Source: Malus domestica
Taxonomy: Eukaryota; Streptophyta; Magnoliopsida; Rosales; Rosaceae
Length of the DNA: 64,000 nt
Assembly: GCF_042453785.1 (NCBI RefSeq)
Contig: NC_091672.1
Span: forward strand, 4,618,001-4,682,000
Direction of reading: 5' to 3'
Under the pieces are notes generated by a model. That model worked only from the letters and a program-made list of their open reading frames with translations, had not been told where the DNA came from and did no database searches. Of this stretch, positions 44,401 to 55,189 are shown piece after piece. The translations under genes were made by a program, and so were the position numbers. Every line of letters begins with the position of its first letter. The stretch's first letter is position 1.

Positions 44401-46510
44401 GGATAATGCTCACTGTTGCTTGGACCACCGTCTTCATCTTCATGCACATGGTGAAGGTCATCTGAATTGTAATCCGGCTCCCTAACAAGATCTACATCAA
44501 TCTCTTCTTCAAATTCTTCCCTTTGTTGCCAAGATCCATCCCCATATTGTGGGTTATTTTGTTCCCTAATGCTAGCCAACACTGCATCTTCCTGTGCATC
44601 CACATGATCATCTACAAACTTCATAAATTGTAAGTGATCTTCATCAATAGGAAATTTTTCTTCTATAAAGTCACTATCATTCTCATCTTCTTCTTCCGCT
44701 CCTTCATCACCCACATCATCCACTCCTTCATCCTCCACCCCTTCATCAGCCACTCCTTCATCATCAACCCCTTCATCAACCACTCTTCATCAACCCCTTC
44801 ATCAACCACCCCTTCATCGGCCACTCCTTCACCAACTACTCTATCACCCCTTTCATCAGCCACTTCTTCAATAACTTAAGTCACACATTGGGAAGGCACA
44901 CTACATACACCACCAAGGCCATTGATTGGATATTTTATGGCTAGTTTGCCATTTCCTCTATTCACTTGCACTGGCCTTTCCTCTATCAAATTGCACTGGT
45001 CTTCATCATCACCATTAAGTTCTTCAATAACCACCATACTCTGAGCAACCGGTTCAAATGACTTCATAAACTTCATCTCTTGAGAGACACATTCTTCAGG
45101 TGTTATCTTCTCAATATACACATCAATCAGAGTATGGTTTGGCACAAATTTGCACATGTTGATAACATCTGAATCTGTCATCAAAGGCTTCATCCTATTT
45201 GGAATTTCCATCCCTGGGATCCTATACTGGTAACTCATGAAGACATTCCCATATCCCAGTTCCTCAACCATATTGTCAACCTCAAGCAATGACATGAAAT
45301 CTTTGTCACAGTAGTCAAAGAAATCCACCTTCCCTCCAACATAGAAGTCTTCACTGAGTTGTCCACCGTGATACATTTTGATTGTGAATAATTCATTGTT
45401 CCCTGAAATTGCAGCATAAAAAACCCTATTATAAACTGATGAAACCTTAATTTCTGCTTTAAAAAATCCTATTTAAAGTGATGAAACCTAAACTTCAAGA
45501 CCCAGGACCACAAAACAATTCACATATAAAGACACACAACAATTGACAATGTGGTGTCCTAGATAAAGGCATAAATAAAGCATCATACCACAGATAAAGG
45601 TATAAACAAAGCACTGTCAAACATATATAACTCACAAGCTTTTTTCCAACATGATTAAACAAGGACAAAAGTCCTCCATTAACCGACAACACCAAACAAT
45701 TTTTAGTTCCCCACCATTTTCGAACAAAGCAATTTAAAATTAGGAAATATAGATCCAAAATTATAAAGTACACACAATTTCAGATCCCCAACATTTTCGA
45801 ACAGTCCAATATCGAACAACACAAAATAAAGAAACCAAAAAGCACTAACTGTATGTTGGGAATGGATCTAACGGATCCTCCCTCCTTTCCCAAGTCATTT
45901 TCAGCCTTCGACTTCGAACCACTTGATTATCGTTGCAGTCAGGAGTTGGTTCTGGGTTGTGGATTGTGGGTTGCGGGTCGCAGGTTAAGGGTTGTTATAG
46001 GTAGTGGGTACTACGCCGATAGGAAATCGACGGGTGGAAAGTGATGGAAATAAGGTTTCGCGACAGGGTTTCACAACGGAAGTAAGGTTTTGTGACGGAA
46101 GTAAGGTTTCGCGACAGGGGCTAAGGTTACCAAAACTTCATCCTTTTCGATTCTGGGTTTGGGAATGGTGGTGTGCTCAATGATAGTGGGGTTGCATTGG
46201 TTAGTGGGACGGGAATGGTGGGTTAGAGATTCAAGAAACTTTTTAATTTTAAATTTGCCATGTTGTCAATCCACATGGCTCCACATGGACTATAAAATTT
46301 CACGTGTGCAAGTTTTGGAGGGAGTGGGCTGACGTGTAACAGGATCCACTAATGTCACATCAGCATTTAACAGATCAATGGATGGAAAATCTAACAGATG
46401 TATTATTTTGAAATAAAATGGTACGTGAGGTATGAAAGTGAAATGTTTTAAAGTTGTTGTATGGAGTTGTAATATACTTCAAACCTGAAGGGCTACTGTG
46501 TAATTTACCC
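41441..46510 (-). mobile_element. Full-length MULE (Mutator-like) transposon, inactivated
   Basis: 5070 bp. Inverted ends of about 220 bp: GGTAAATTACACAGTAGCCC on the left and GGGTAAATTACACAGTAGCC in reverse on the right. A 9-bp duplication TAAAAAAAA flanks it (41432-41440 and 46511-46519), although this target is low complexity. It contains one MuDR-type transposase gene on the minus strand, with several lesions. Confidence 0.88.
42542..45376 (-). pseudogene. MuDR-type MULE transposase, multiply broken
   Basis: Blocks in order on the minus strand. 45376-44876: PB1-like N-terminal region. About 44870-44690: acidic Glu/Asp/Gly/Val repeats (GVDDEGVADEGV). 44680-43860: MuDR DNA-binding region (LGLIFRDSTQFKKAV, CKKGCPWLVKC). 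43860-43145: transposase core with GLDGCHLK (first Asp), ISDKQKGL (second Asp) and LCESFNAVI (Glu). 43072-42542: SWIM zinc finger CSCRGFNLIGLPCSHA, then a basic PGRPKKKRNK tail and a CGICKKEGHNTRT knuckle. Lesions: stop after the PB1 region, frame change in the acidic repeats, TGA at 43858-43860, frameshift near 43740, TAG at 43517-43519, and further stops near 43145 and 43075. It cannot make a full transposase. Confidence 0.87.
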
Positions 46511-46858
46511 TAAAAAAAAAACTCTAACGAAAGAGAAAAATTGTTTCAACCAAAACAAAAGAAAATATAAAGAAAATAGTTGAGTTTTTAAATAGAGTCC
46601 GAGCCAGCGAAGAAAACCTTAAATAAGAAGTCTTTAATTGGTTCCAACCACCGTTCTTCTGTCTTTCTCGACCAAAAAGTCGTCGCTCCTTCAGACTACT
46701 TCTTCGTTCTTCCTCTTCTCTTCTTAGCTATCCTACGCCTTCCTTCCTTCATCCAAATTCCTCTCTCTTCTGTCGTCTACCTTTTTAAACCCTAATTTCT
46801 CACAAAATTTACAGATAATATTGTTAAAGCGAATCGGAGCGAGGCAATCTGTGAAGAT
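46511..46858 (+). promoter_or_regulatory. Upstream region and 5' leader of the ML gene
   Basis: 348 bp between the MULE end and the ML start codon. The last ~120 bp (from about 46740) are also present in the pseudogene copy and so are likely transcribed leader. A TATA-like TTTTTAAATAGAG lies near 46588. The proximal promoter therefore directly borders the MULE. Confidence 0.5.
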
Positions 46859-49133
46859 ATGGCTCTTCAGTTGAAGTCCATCGTCCCCCTCATCATCCTA
46901 ATTTCTCTCTGTCTGGATGCCCCTCGCGTCCAAGCCAAGGACGTCAACTACTGCGGTGGGTTTCTCACTCTTACCGTTTTCTCTTTTCCTTTCAATTTAT
47001 GAAGGCATGATACTTTACTTTCGGAACAAGTTTTCAATTCTCTGTTTGTTTCCTGAGAAAATCGCAAATTTTCCACTTTTTACTGTAATTCAACTGATTG
47101 TTTCATTGTTTGTTGTCAAATTCGATTTGGGTTCTTCTGTTTTTTGATACAATCACAACAAGAAGGAATCTTTAAATATGTATATGCATCTACACTCTCT
47201 AGCTGATTAGACAAAGTTAACATCTTTGATATGTATTTGCAATTTCAGATTACTTAAACAAAAATATAAAATCTGGGTTTGTTTCTCTTTCGATAGTTTT
47301 GGTATTGGATGTATGTATTCAATCGAATGGTGTTTCGGTGTTGAATTTTGTTATGGTTTATTTGGTTCTTGTTATACTGATGTTGGTTAAATGAAACTTA
47401 AGCGGATTTGTGGAATATGTTCAGATAAGAAGGTTGACTATGATGTCAAGGTCTCTGCGGTTGATATTAATCCTTACCCCGTGGCAAGAGGCAAGCCTGC
47501 CAGCTTCAGCATTTCTGCAACTGCAGGTCCTAGTTCTATCTCACACTTAAAACCTTTTTAGTGAGTTTTTGTTTACATGTAATTGTCATTAGATAAACAC
47601 AAAAACGAATCGGATAATCCAACTCTGTTTGAAGACCTTTTGGGAGTTTAGTTTTAAGTAGAGTAAACTCCTATATGTGGTAACAGGTGCATCAATCTCT
47701 GGAGGGAAATTGGTGATTGAGGTTTCATACTTTGGTTGGCACATCCACAGTGAGACTCATGACCTTTGCGCAGAAACATCTTGCCCTGTTTCAACTGGTG
47801 ATTTTGTGATTGCCCACTCGCAAGATTTACCAGGATATACTCCACCTGTAAGTCCTCCTTGCCATATATACTTAATATATTATTTTGGCTTTCAGTGTTA
47901 CCTGTGAGTTGTCCCTACAAACTTGAATAAGCCTATGAGTTTAACTGTTGGTATCTGTTTCGGCCAATACAAAGTTTAAGTTGATCCCACCTGAATTTTT
48001 TGAGTACAATGAAATAGTTTATGCTTAACTGTTAGATTGTCACATTATAAAAGGATGCAGACGGTTAAATGTCATATTCTAAGTAATACAAAGGGGCAAT
48101 TATCACGTTTGGTAACCATGGTGCACAGGTGATCACTTGATTGAATACATGTTTGGAAAGTGTTGTTTGTTTGCCAATCTTCCTCATCGTGCTTATTCTG
48201 TATAGTGCGAAAAAAGGGACATAAAACCAAGAAAGTTTGTTGTTCTTCACTGTGGTCAAAATTCATGTCCCCACTTCTGTCCTGTCTTCTTCTAGGCTTC
48301 TAGCAGTACATTACTCTTTTCTCTCTATCTTTGCATGTGTAACATTACCCCTTCTTCTTGGTGACCAAGCTAAAAAAAATTTAATTGGTCTATTCTTAAA
48401 CAAACAAAACTGTCTTACATTCCGACATTGATTTTTATTGGATTGACACTATTTTGATTTCACCAGAGGCTTGTTGGCTCTTTGACCAACTCCCAAATAA
48501 CCCTGGAATATATACTTATTTGAACCAAGGAGGCCTAGTCTTAGGAATTCAATGACGATTTTATTTTGTAACTAATACATTAAGAATTACTTAACTTAAT
48601 CTGGTTTTTCTCTTGGGCATGTTTAATTCAGTTTCCACTTACTTATCATAAAGTATTTCAGGTCAGTTATAAGATATTGCTATCAAAGAGTTATTTCAGA
48701 GTTGGTCTAATAGAGTCTAGTTGAGTCTCAAGCTTCAATACTCCATATATTACATTCCCTTGGTGCCAAAGTTACTATGATCATCCATGTTGGCATGTTG
48801 CTAATGCATTTACAATTTTAATTGCAGAAAACCAGTAGAAAATTGCTCATGGTATAATGCTTTGATAATCTGTATATGGATTATATGTGATTCTGCTTCA
48901 TAAATCAAATTGCTACTGCATTGTTTTTAATCACCCTGTCCCCATCAACATTGCCGCTTCTGTAATCTCTTTGTTTATATTCGTCTACTATGTTTTGTGT
49001 TCTGACCAAGTTCGTCAAAATGCAGGGTTCGTACTCTCTTAAAATGAGGCTGTTTGACGGAAACAACCATGAGCTGACATGCATTGCCTTCGATTTTGAC
49101 ATCGGGTTTGCATCATCTGTGGCTGATAGTTAA
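46859..49133 (+). CDS. ML-domain (MD-2-related lipid recognition) secreted protein
   Basis: Four exons: 46859-46955, 47425-47526, 47687-47847 and 49026-49133, all with GT donors and AG acceptors. Together they give 155 codons. Residues about 1-26 are a signal peptide (IVPLIILISLCL core, ending VQA). The mature part is an ML domain, a small beta-sandwich that binds lipids or sterols, as in NPC2 and plant ROSY1-type proteins. It has spaced cysteines that would pair (VNYC, HDLC, TSCP, ELTC) and the family-like LPGYTPPGSYSLKMRLFD near the end. It should act in the secretory route, vacuole or cell surface. The start is the only ATG ahead of the signal peptide, and the frame is clean. The exact lipid cannot be deduced. 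A broken paralogue lies at 14989-17136. Confidence 0.93.
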
Positions 49134-49467
49134 GTGCATCAAATATTTTGTCTTTTAGTATACTTGTCTAAACAATGTTATACAGCATGTAAGAAGAATT
49201 ATCCCCTTCCATACTTTTAACTTCGCTGGTATGTTGTGATCTGTATATTATTATCGTTCCATCTACTTCTTGTTGAGACTATTGAAAGTTAATGGAACAT
49301 GATTTAAAATATGACATCTTGTTACGGTATATGTGATAGAGTGTGATCTTGGGAAGAAAAGCATTTTTTTTTCCGGCTCGTTCTATCTGCCAACTCGCTG
49401 AATAGCCCCAGAGTGCCTTCATTCAGAAACTTTGTATAGTGTTTCAAACACCATATAGTAATTTAGT

Positions 49468-49619
49468 AAGGGGTGTGATATCCACACACCTCTTTTTACT
49501 TCTTCCACACCTTTTTAGTTTTCGGCCGTCGAATCGGAAGAATTGAAGAAGATCAACGGACATAAATTAACAAAGGTTGTGTAAGAAGTAAAAAGAGGTG
49601 TGTGGATAGCACACCCCTT
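49468..49619. mobile_element. Short MITE
   Basis: 152 bp with inverted ends AAGGGGTGTG(A/C)TATCC and a further CACACACCTCTTTTTACTTC stretch mirrored at the right, giving TIRs of ~45 bp. Flanking AGTA occurs on both sides, but the target duplication is not certain. Confidence 0.8.
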
Positions 49620-49678
49620 CAGTAAAATGGCAGATTCTATGAGTGAACGCTTCTATGGTAATGATGACGGATAAGTTG

Positions 49679-49765
49679 TTCTTGGTCTGGTGGTAAAATT
49701 CTTTCCGATGTGAGAGGAGGTCTCAACTTCGGAGTCTTCGCTCTTGTATTGATGTCCGAAACACA
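49679..49765 (+). mobile_element. Possible tRNA-derived SINE remnant
   Basis: TTGGTCTGGTGGTAAAA resembles a pol III A box context, and GAGGTCTCAACTTCGGAGTC a decayed B box about 35 bp later. No poly-A end or target duplication is identified. Confidence 0.3.
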
Positions 49766-49976
49766 ACTGGGTTGGCTTTATGGACTATGCTTTCTATGGT
49801 TCAGCAGCCCAACCCAACAGGTCCCGGCCGAAAACAACCTCCTCGAAGTGCCTGAACACATAGTCGTTTGATGTCTATGCCCAAGGGAAAAACTTAGCTA
49901 TGCCAGGTTTGTACCCAATCCTGTTCTCTCTCAGACGTGCGGAAAAACTTGGGTATACCAGTTTTATACCCCTAGG

Positions 49977-51329
49977 GGGTGTTTGTTTGCCCTCACTAAG
50001 GGCATGTTTGGCATACCGGATAACACATCGGATAGTACTATTTAATACTATCCGGTGTTTGGTGCCATTCCGTATTAAATTAGCACCGGATTATTTATGC
50101 GGTCCGGCCTATTTTATACGACGTACGTCGGAAAACTTATAAACTCCAAATCGTCGGTATTAATTAGTCGGGTCGCTAAAAACAAAATCAAGCTGGCTCT
50201 TTTTCCATCTCTCTTGCAAGTTTTAAATTGTAAAACTCAGTGCCATAAATGTTCTTCAATCTCCTTTTGAGGAAGTAAATGAACATGATAATCTTTGATT
50301 AATTGAGTTTTTAATCCGGTACTGCACCAAACGTCCGATTAAATAGTCAGTACGCTCAACTAAATAGTCAGTACTATCCGATGACAAATTATCCTATCCG
50401 ATGACAAATTATCCTATCCGACTGAAATAGTCAGTACAGTCCGAGCTGCCAAACGAGGTCTAGTGTCACTGGACTAGTTAGGATTAACCGTGAGTGAAAT
50501 CCCATGTTTGTTAGCAGTCGGGACAATGTTTAATGAGACTAAAGGGGACTCGCCTAGACTAAACGCCTCACTAGGCAGTCTTAGCGAGGCCCCCCAAAAT
50601 TGGGCGGATTGCTAAGACCGGCTCTCCTTCACCCCTTTCCCCTTCACTCTTCGTCAGTTCTCTGCTTTCCCCCTCCCGACTGCTATTTTCTCCCGTAAGA
50701 CTCCTCTTCCAGCGAAGCCACCATGGATCTGTGGTCAGAAAATCTTTCTCTAAGAAACCCATTTCGTGGATTTCTGCAGCCTTTCCCTTTTCAATACCAT
50801 ATCCAACTTCCAAAATTTCAACTGAGAAAACCAGAAAACCCAAAAAATCAGAGACCCAGAAAACCCAAAAAAGCCAAAAACCCAGAAAACTCAAAAACCG
50901 AAAGCAGATTCAACCCCATCTCTCACCTTTGATTTTAAGATTTGCAAGGGATTTTGTGAGATGAATAGAAGAGGCAGAGAGAGATTTGCAGTGACGAGGA
51001 AGAGAGAGATTTGCAAAATATCTAGTTCTCTTCTTAAAGCCTCCGCAGGCTTTTGGATGAAACATTAATTAGGTTTCTAAAAGTTAAATAGCTACAAAAT
51101 AATATTTTATAACCATAATATTTGTTTTTTTTCGTTTTGAAGGCAAAAGTAAATTAAAAAAATGATAAAAAAACTAAGTTGGATTCAAAAAATAATTTAG
51201 TCCATAGTTTAGTCCGACACTGCACCAAACGTTTCATTAAGCTAATCCAGCTTAGTCTAGTCTAAGCCAGTCTAGCTTAATCCCTAAAGCTAGTCCAGTC
51301 TGAGACAGTCCGGTGCAACAAACGCACCC
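49977..51329. mobile_element. Harbinger-like MITE, outer element (hosts another)
   Basis: Ends GGGTGTTTGTTTGC and, in reverse, GGGTGCGTTTGTTGC. The right subterminal region has repeats of (A/T)AGTCCAGTC/TAGTCTAG. The element is split near its left end by the MITE at 50000-50460. The middle (50590-50940) is CCCAAAAA/AACCAGAAA-rich and noncoding. No exact target duplication was settled. Confidence 0.6.
50000..50460. mobile_element. Harbinger MITE related to the 6593 element
   Basis: 461 bp with ends GGGCATGTTTGGCA and, in reverse, GACCTCGTTTGGCAGCTCGG. The right end matches the left end of the 4.6-kb Harbinger element at 6593 (CCTCGTTTGGCAGCTCGGA, then TGTACT.ACTATTTC). TAA/TAG flank it as a possible 3-bp duplication with one difference. 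Confidence 0.8.
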
Positions 51330-52653
51330 ATAGTCTCTCTCTGATGTGCCCCATAGCGTATATCGGGCTATACCCTTTCATCCTCTCTCCGAAAACTTAG
51401 GTATTCCTGGTTTCTACTTTATTCTCTATCAATGAGCCGATAAACTTGGTTATTCCGGGTTTATACATGTACTCTCGTTTTCTAACGTGTCACGTGAGAA
51501 GACAGATATTGATATTTCCCCTATACCAAATGATATGAACTCATGTATCCTTGCATTAGTGACTTGCTAACAAATAGTTTACAAGCAACCTACATTGTTG
51601 TGAGGATATTCTTGATGGTTAATTTTATAATTAGCACAATTTGTGGAGGGTTTTGAGCTGAACATGATGGATATCATCATGGTTGGGTGTGATTGCGCGT
51701 ACAAAAAGTTTGAGCCACGCTTTAGCTGTTATCTCGAGGGGTTCCTCCTAACTGATAAAAAGAGGAAAAGGAAAGCTTTGCTTTTGCTCACTTGAGATTC
51801 AATCATGGCCAAATTGGCAAACCTGTCTCCCCGGAATTAATTCTTGTCCTGTGACACATAACCAATTAGTTTACGCTCATGATGATTTGGTCTAGTGACA
51901 TATGTTTTTTATTTTGTTAGAGATACAGTACACTGCATGTGCTAATTAAAAACAAAATAAAAAGGTTGTTTAGGGTATGTTTACATTCTTACACATGGTA
52001 CCTGGTTATATAGGTACGAGATAAACAACCCTAAATGGTGATCTTGAATTGTTTTAAGCATGGCATACCTATCCCAACATGGGATCCACTTTTTTCTTCG
52101 CTTCTTGTGTTACTGAACCTAGGATATGTTAGGGAATGAATATCCAACATATTTGTTCCTCGTAGGTAAATATGCAGTGGAGATCGGGATACCAAGGTGG
52201 TGTTGTTCACAAACCATCACCTCTCGTCATGTGAGAAGTTAAATTGTATTACTAGCCCGAAAAACTGCGTCATGAGGTGTATGTGAGTCCTCCATCAACA
52301 TGTATTTGATTGATTCACTCTACGCATTATGTGGTAGAATTGATCACAAGTAGACCACTTAAATCATGAATGATATTTGGTGAAGGGTCAATTAGCTCTA
52401 ATGGAGGAGGAGGGGGTGCCCCAGCCACCCACCAAAAATTCTAAAAGGCATCCCAACACTTTTAACTTTTTCAATTGTCGCTTTGGAGCAACTGGAAACC
52501 AAAAGGGAAAATGTCATCAACTAGGGACATTCAATCTCCTGACCAGTCCTTTTCACCCCAAAACACTCTTCCTTTTATCCTCTCCCACTCTTTGCGATCA
52601 TCTCAATGCGATCATATCACATGCCATTCCAAGAACCAAAACAAAAGTCTGAG
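51330..52653. other. Intergenic; upstream of the glutaredoxin-like gene
   Basis: Near 51390-51470 and again at about 49885-49970 a phrase of the type AAACTTGG.TAT.CC.GGTTT recurs, so the outer MITE appears to have landed in a local repeat. No gene recognised. The region directly upstream of 52654 must hold the promoter, but I cannot point to elements. Confidence 0.4.
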
Positions 52654-53481
52654 ATGAAAGGAATGAGAGGAAAGTTTCTCAAGAAATTGAAGGCCATCCC
52701 AACAATTAACACTTTGAAACATGGCCTGCTCTTTCAGCTCGATCCTGCGGAAAAGTTCTCCAATCCGAACCACCAAACACTGTCTCAGCTCGTTCGCAAA
52801 AATGAAGATTGTCAGAAGAAGAACACTCTATCGGCGGAGCTTGTATTTAAAGAGCTCAAAGATGGAGATACGGGACTGGGTTCTAATGTCTGTAAGGAGA
52901 ATATTACACCGCCCTCAATGGAAACCAAAGAAACAGTTATGGAGGATGACATTTTTCATGATGCAGAGGATGATGATGAACTTCCGTCTTTGTTCGATTT
53001 CGAGGAAAAGTGTCCGCCAGGAGGAGGCGATTGTGTCGTTCTATATTCAACAAGCGTGACAGGGGTTAGGAAAACGTTCGAGGACTGCAAGGCAATCCGG
53101 TTTTTGCTGGAGAGTTTCAAAGTACCGGTGTATGAGAGGGACCTTTCGATGCACATGGAATTCAGGGAAGAATTGTGGAGGATATTTGGCGGTAGAGTGA
53201 TCCCTCCGAGGCTTTTCATCAAGGGAAGGTACATTGGTGGAGCTGAAGAAGTTACAGCACTTCATGAGCAAGGAAAGCTGAAAAAGCTCTTCGAAGGAAT
53301 CCCAATTGACCTCTCTAGCTCCCCATGCACCGGCTGTGCCAACGTGCGCTTCGTTGTGTGCTTCAATTGCAATGGCAGTCGCAAAGTTTTCACGGATGGT
53401 GATCACGAAAACGATGAGTTGTGCATTAGATGTCCGGAGTGCAACGAAAATGGTTTGATCAAGTGCTCCATCTGCTGCTGA
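52654..53481 (+). CDS. Glutaredoxin-like protein with C-terminal Cys-pair zinc domain
   Basis: A single exon of 275 codons from the ATG at 52654 (MKGMRGKFLKKLKAIP). An in-frame ATG at 52606 would add 16 residues, but this family usually starts MKG(M)RGKFLKKLK. Residues ~1-115 are a variable, charged leader with an acidic stretch (EDDDELP). Residues ~126-212 are a glutaredoxin fold: CVVLYSTSVTGVRKTFEDC, then GRVIPPRLFIKGRYIGGAEEV. The classical CPYC/CxxC redox site is replaced by TSVTGVRKTFEDC, as in the At5g39865-like group. Residues ~225-275 carry four Cys pairs (CTGC, CFNC, CIRCPEC, CSICC), a DnaJ-like zinc pattern. Activity is unknown: likely a regulatory or metal-binding role rather than disulphide reduction (inference). 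Confidence 0.93.
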   Translation: MKGMRGKFLKKLKAIPTINTLKHGLLFQLDPAEKFSNPNHQTLSQLVRKNEDCQKKNTLSAELVFKELKDGDTGLGSNVCKENITPPSMETKETVMEDDIFHDAEDDDELPSLFDFEEKCPPGGGDCVVLYSTSVTGVRKTFEDCKAIRFLLESFKVPVYERDLSMHMEFREELWRIFGGRVIPPRLFIKGRYIGGAEEVTALHEQGKLKKLFEGIPIDLSSSPCTGCANVRFVVCFNCNGSRKVFTDGDHENDELCIRCPECNENGLIKCSICC

Positions 53482-55189
53482 AAATTTAACTGGTGTTTCC
53501 TGTTTTCGTGTTATAACTTGTCGAGTTGTAAAACGCTTAGTGTTTGTGATGCATTAGCTTATCCGAAATATGAAGAACTAACAATTTGATGCTGTAGAAT
53601 TTCAGCTGTAGGTCTGATATATATGGTAGATTGCAATATTTGGAATGTTTTGTTCATAAGGAAAAGATTTCGTTTCCAGTCGTTTCGATTTTTGGAACCA
53701 AAACAACTGCAAAACAGCCGTTTTTATGAGAAAAAATCGTCAGAAGGAGAGAAATCACTAGTTCAACCGGAGCCAAGTTTGTCAAACAAAAAAGTAGGTG
53801 CACCGCGGGCAGTAGCGACGAAAGAAAATTTGCTTGTCTAAAAAACTGGCGTAAAAAATATGTACAAAAGAGGAAGAGATCCACCGAATGTCTTCAACAA
53901 TAGCCCTCGGACGCAAAGGAATACTGCATTTATTGAAATGCTAAGGAGACTCTCAAAGTGGGATTTTTTATGGATTTTCTACAACTTCACAGTTTAACGT
54001 TAATTTTCGTGTCAACATTATAAAACATTGTATAAAAAATATAAGGTCGCTGCAAAGAGTCCATGAAAAATCTCACTTTTAAGAGAGTCTGTTCAGAATT
54101 TCTCTTTGGATTATGTCATTATACTGTAGTGTTTAGTATTTCATTATGCTAAGTAAGGTTGCTTAGTAGATCAAAGTTATAATTGTGTTATGAAATGATG
54201 GGCTATGGAAGACCGTGCACATGGCTCTTCCTAAACTTTGGACAGAAAGTCTGCGATTGTTATTAAAAAGTTTTATGCACTAAAGGGTGCTGTGGGCTCA
54301 CAGTAATGAACCATTGAGGCCGACGAACTTAAAGTTAAAGGGAAGCATATAATTATTGTATTTTTAATACAATAATATATTTTTCCTCGCAAGTCTAGTG
54401 GAAATGGCAAAGGTTAGGGGCTAGAGGCTTTATTTGGCCTCTCAAAATATTAATATTCGTGAAATCTAGTACTCTCATAATTTGGTTGTTCTAATGGTGT
54501 GAGAGGTTAGGAAGTTATATGGTGTTAGATGATTTATTCTCATTAGCTCCTGGTTTTTTCCTAAATTGACCCTTCAAGAGCCAAGACTAAATTGGCTATT
54601 TGAAGAGCCCTGGCTAGTTTAGCCTAGGCTAGATATACCTCATTAAAAACTAAATTCTGTCATTTGAGGCTAAATTACATTTTTGCCAGCTGGTTTGCAT
54701 GCATTAGATAAGCTCTAAGGGTTAGAGATTTGGGTTAAGTGTTTGGGGTCCGAAATTCACAATGAGTGGCCCAATGGTGCAGTGCTAATGGAGTCGCCGA
54801 GTCCTAGATGACGTAAAAAAATTTGAGGCTCAGGATTGATCCTTGGATAAAGGTTTCAAAGTATCATGATTGGTTTATGGATGAAGATTGAATTTATCAT
54901 CTAAAGCAATCAAATTCAAAATCCTAATTTGAATTCGAATAAGACTTGGTGGTGATGAGTTTTGGTGGAAGAAGGATTGGTGATGTTGGGGAATTGCAGT
55001 ATTATCAATACTCTACAACCTGGTGGACTGGGGTATGAAGGAGTTTATTCATATAAATATAAGATGATTTGTAATGTAGGGATAACCTTCAACTCAACAC
55101 ACGAATCAACATTATATGCGAACCCCTTCATCCCTTTGAGAAAATACTAAATGATTTACTAACTATCAGCATGAATACAATCTAGTTAG
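53482..55189. other. No gene recognised
   Basis: The first ~150 bp should be the 3' UTR of the glutaredoxin-like gene. Beyond that is AT-rich sequence with no supported gene or clear element. Confidence 0.4.

Noticed and set aside
44690-44880. Collagen-like or structural acidic repeat gene
   Set aside because: The repeats lie in frame with the MULE transposase N-terminal part and are open in two frames; better explained as its acidic linker.
50571-50932. Overlapping frames on both strands in the outer MITE
   Set aside because: They come from AAACCCAGAAA-type repeats; no conserved domain is visible.
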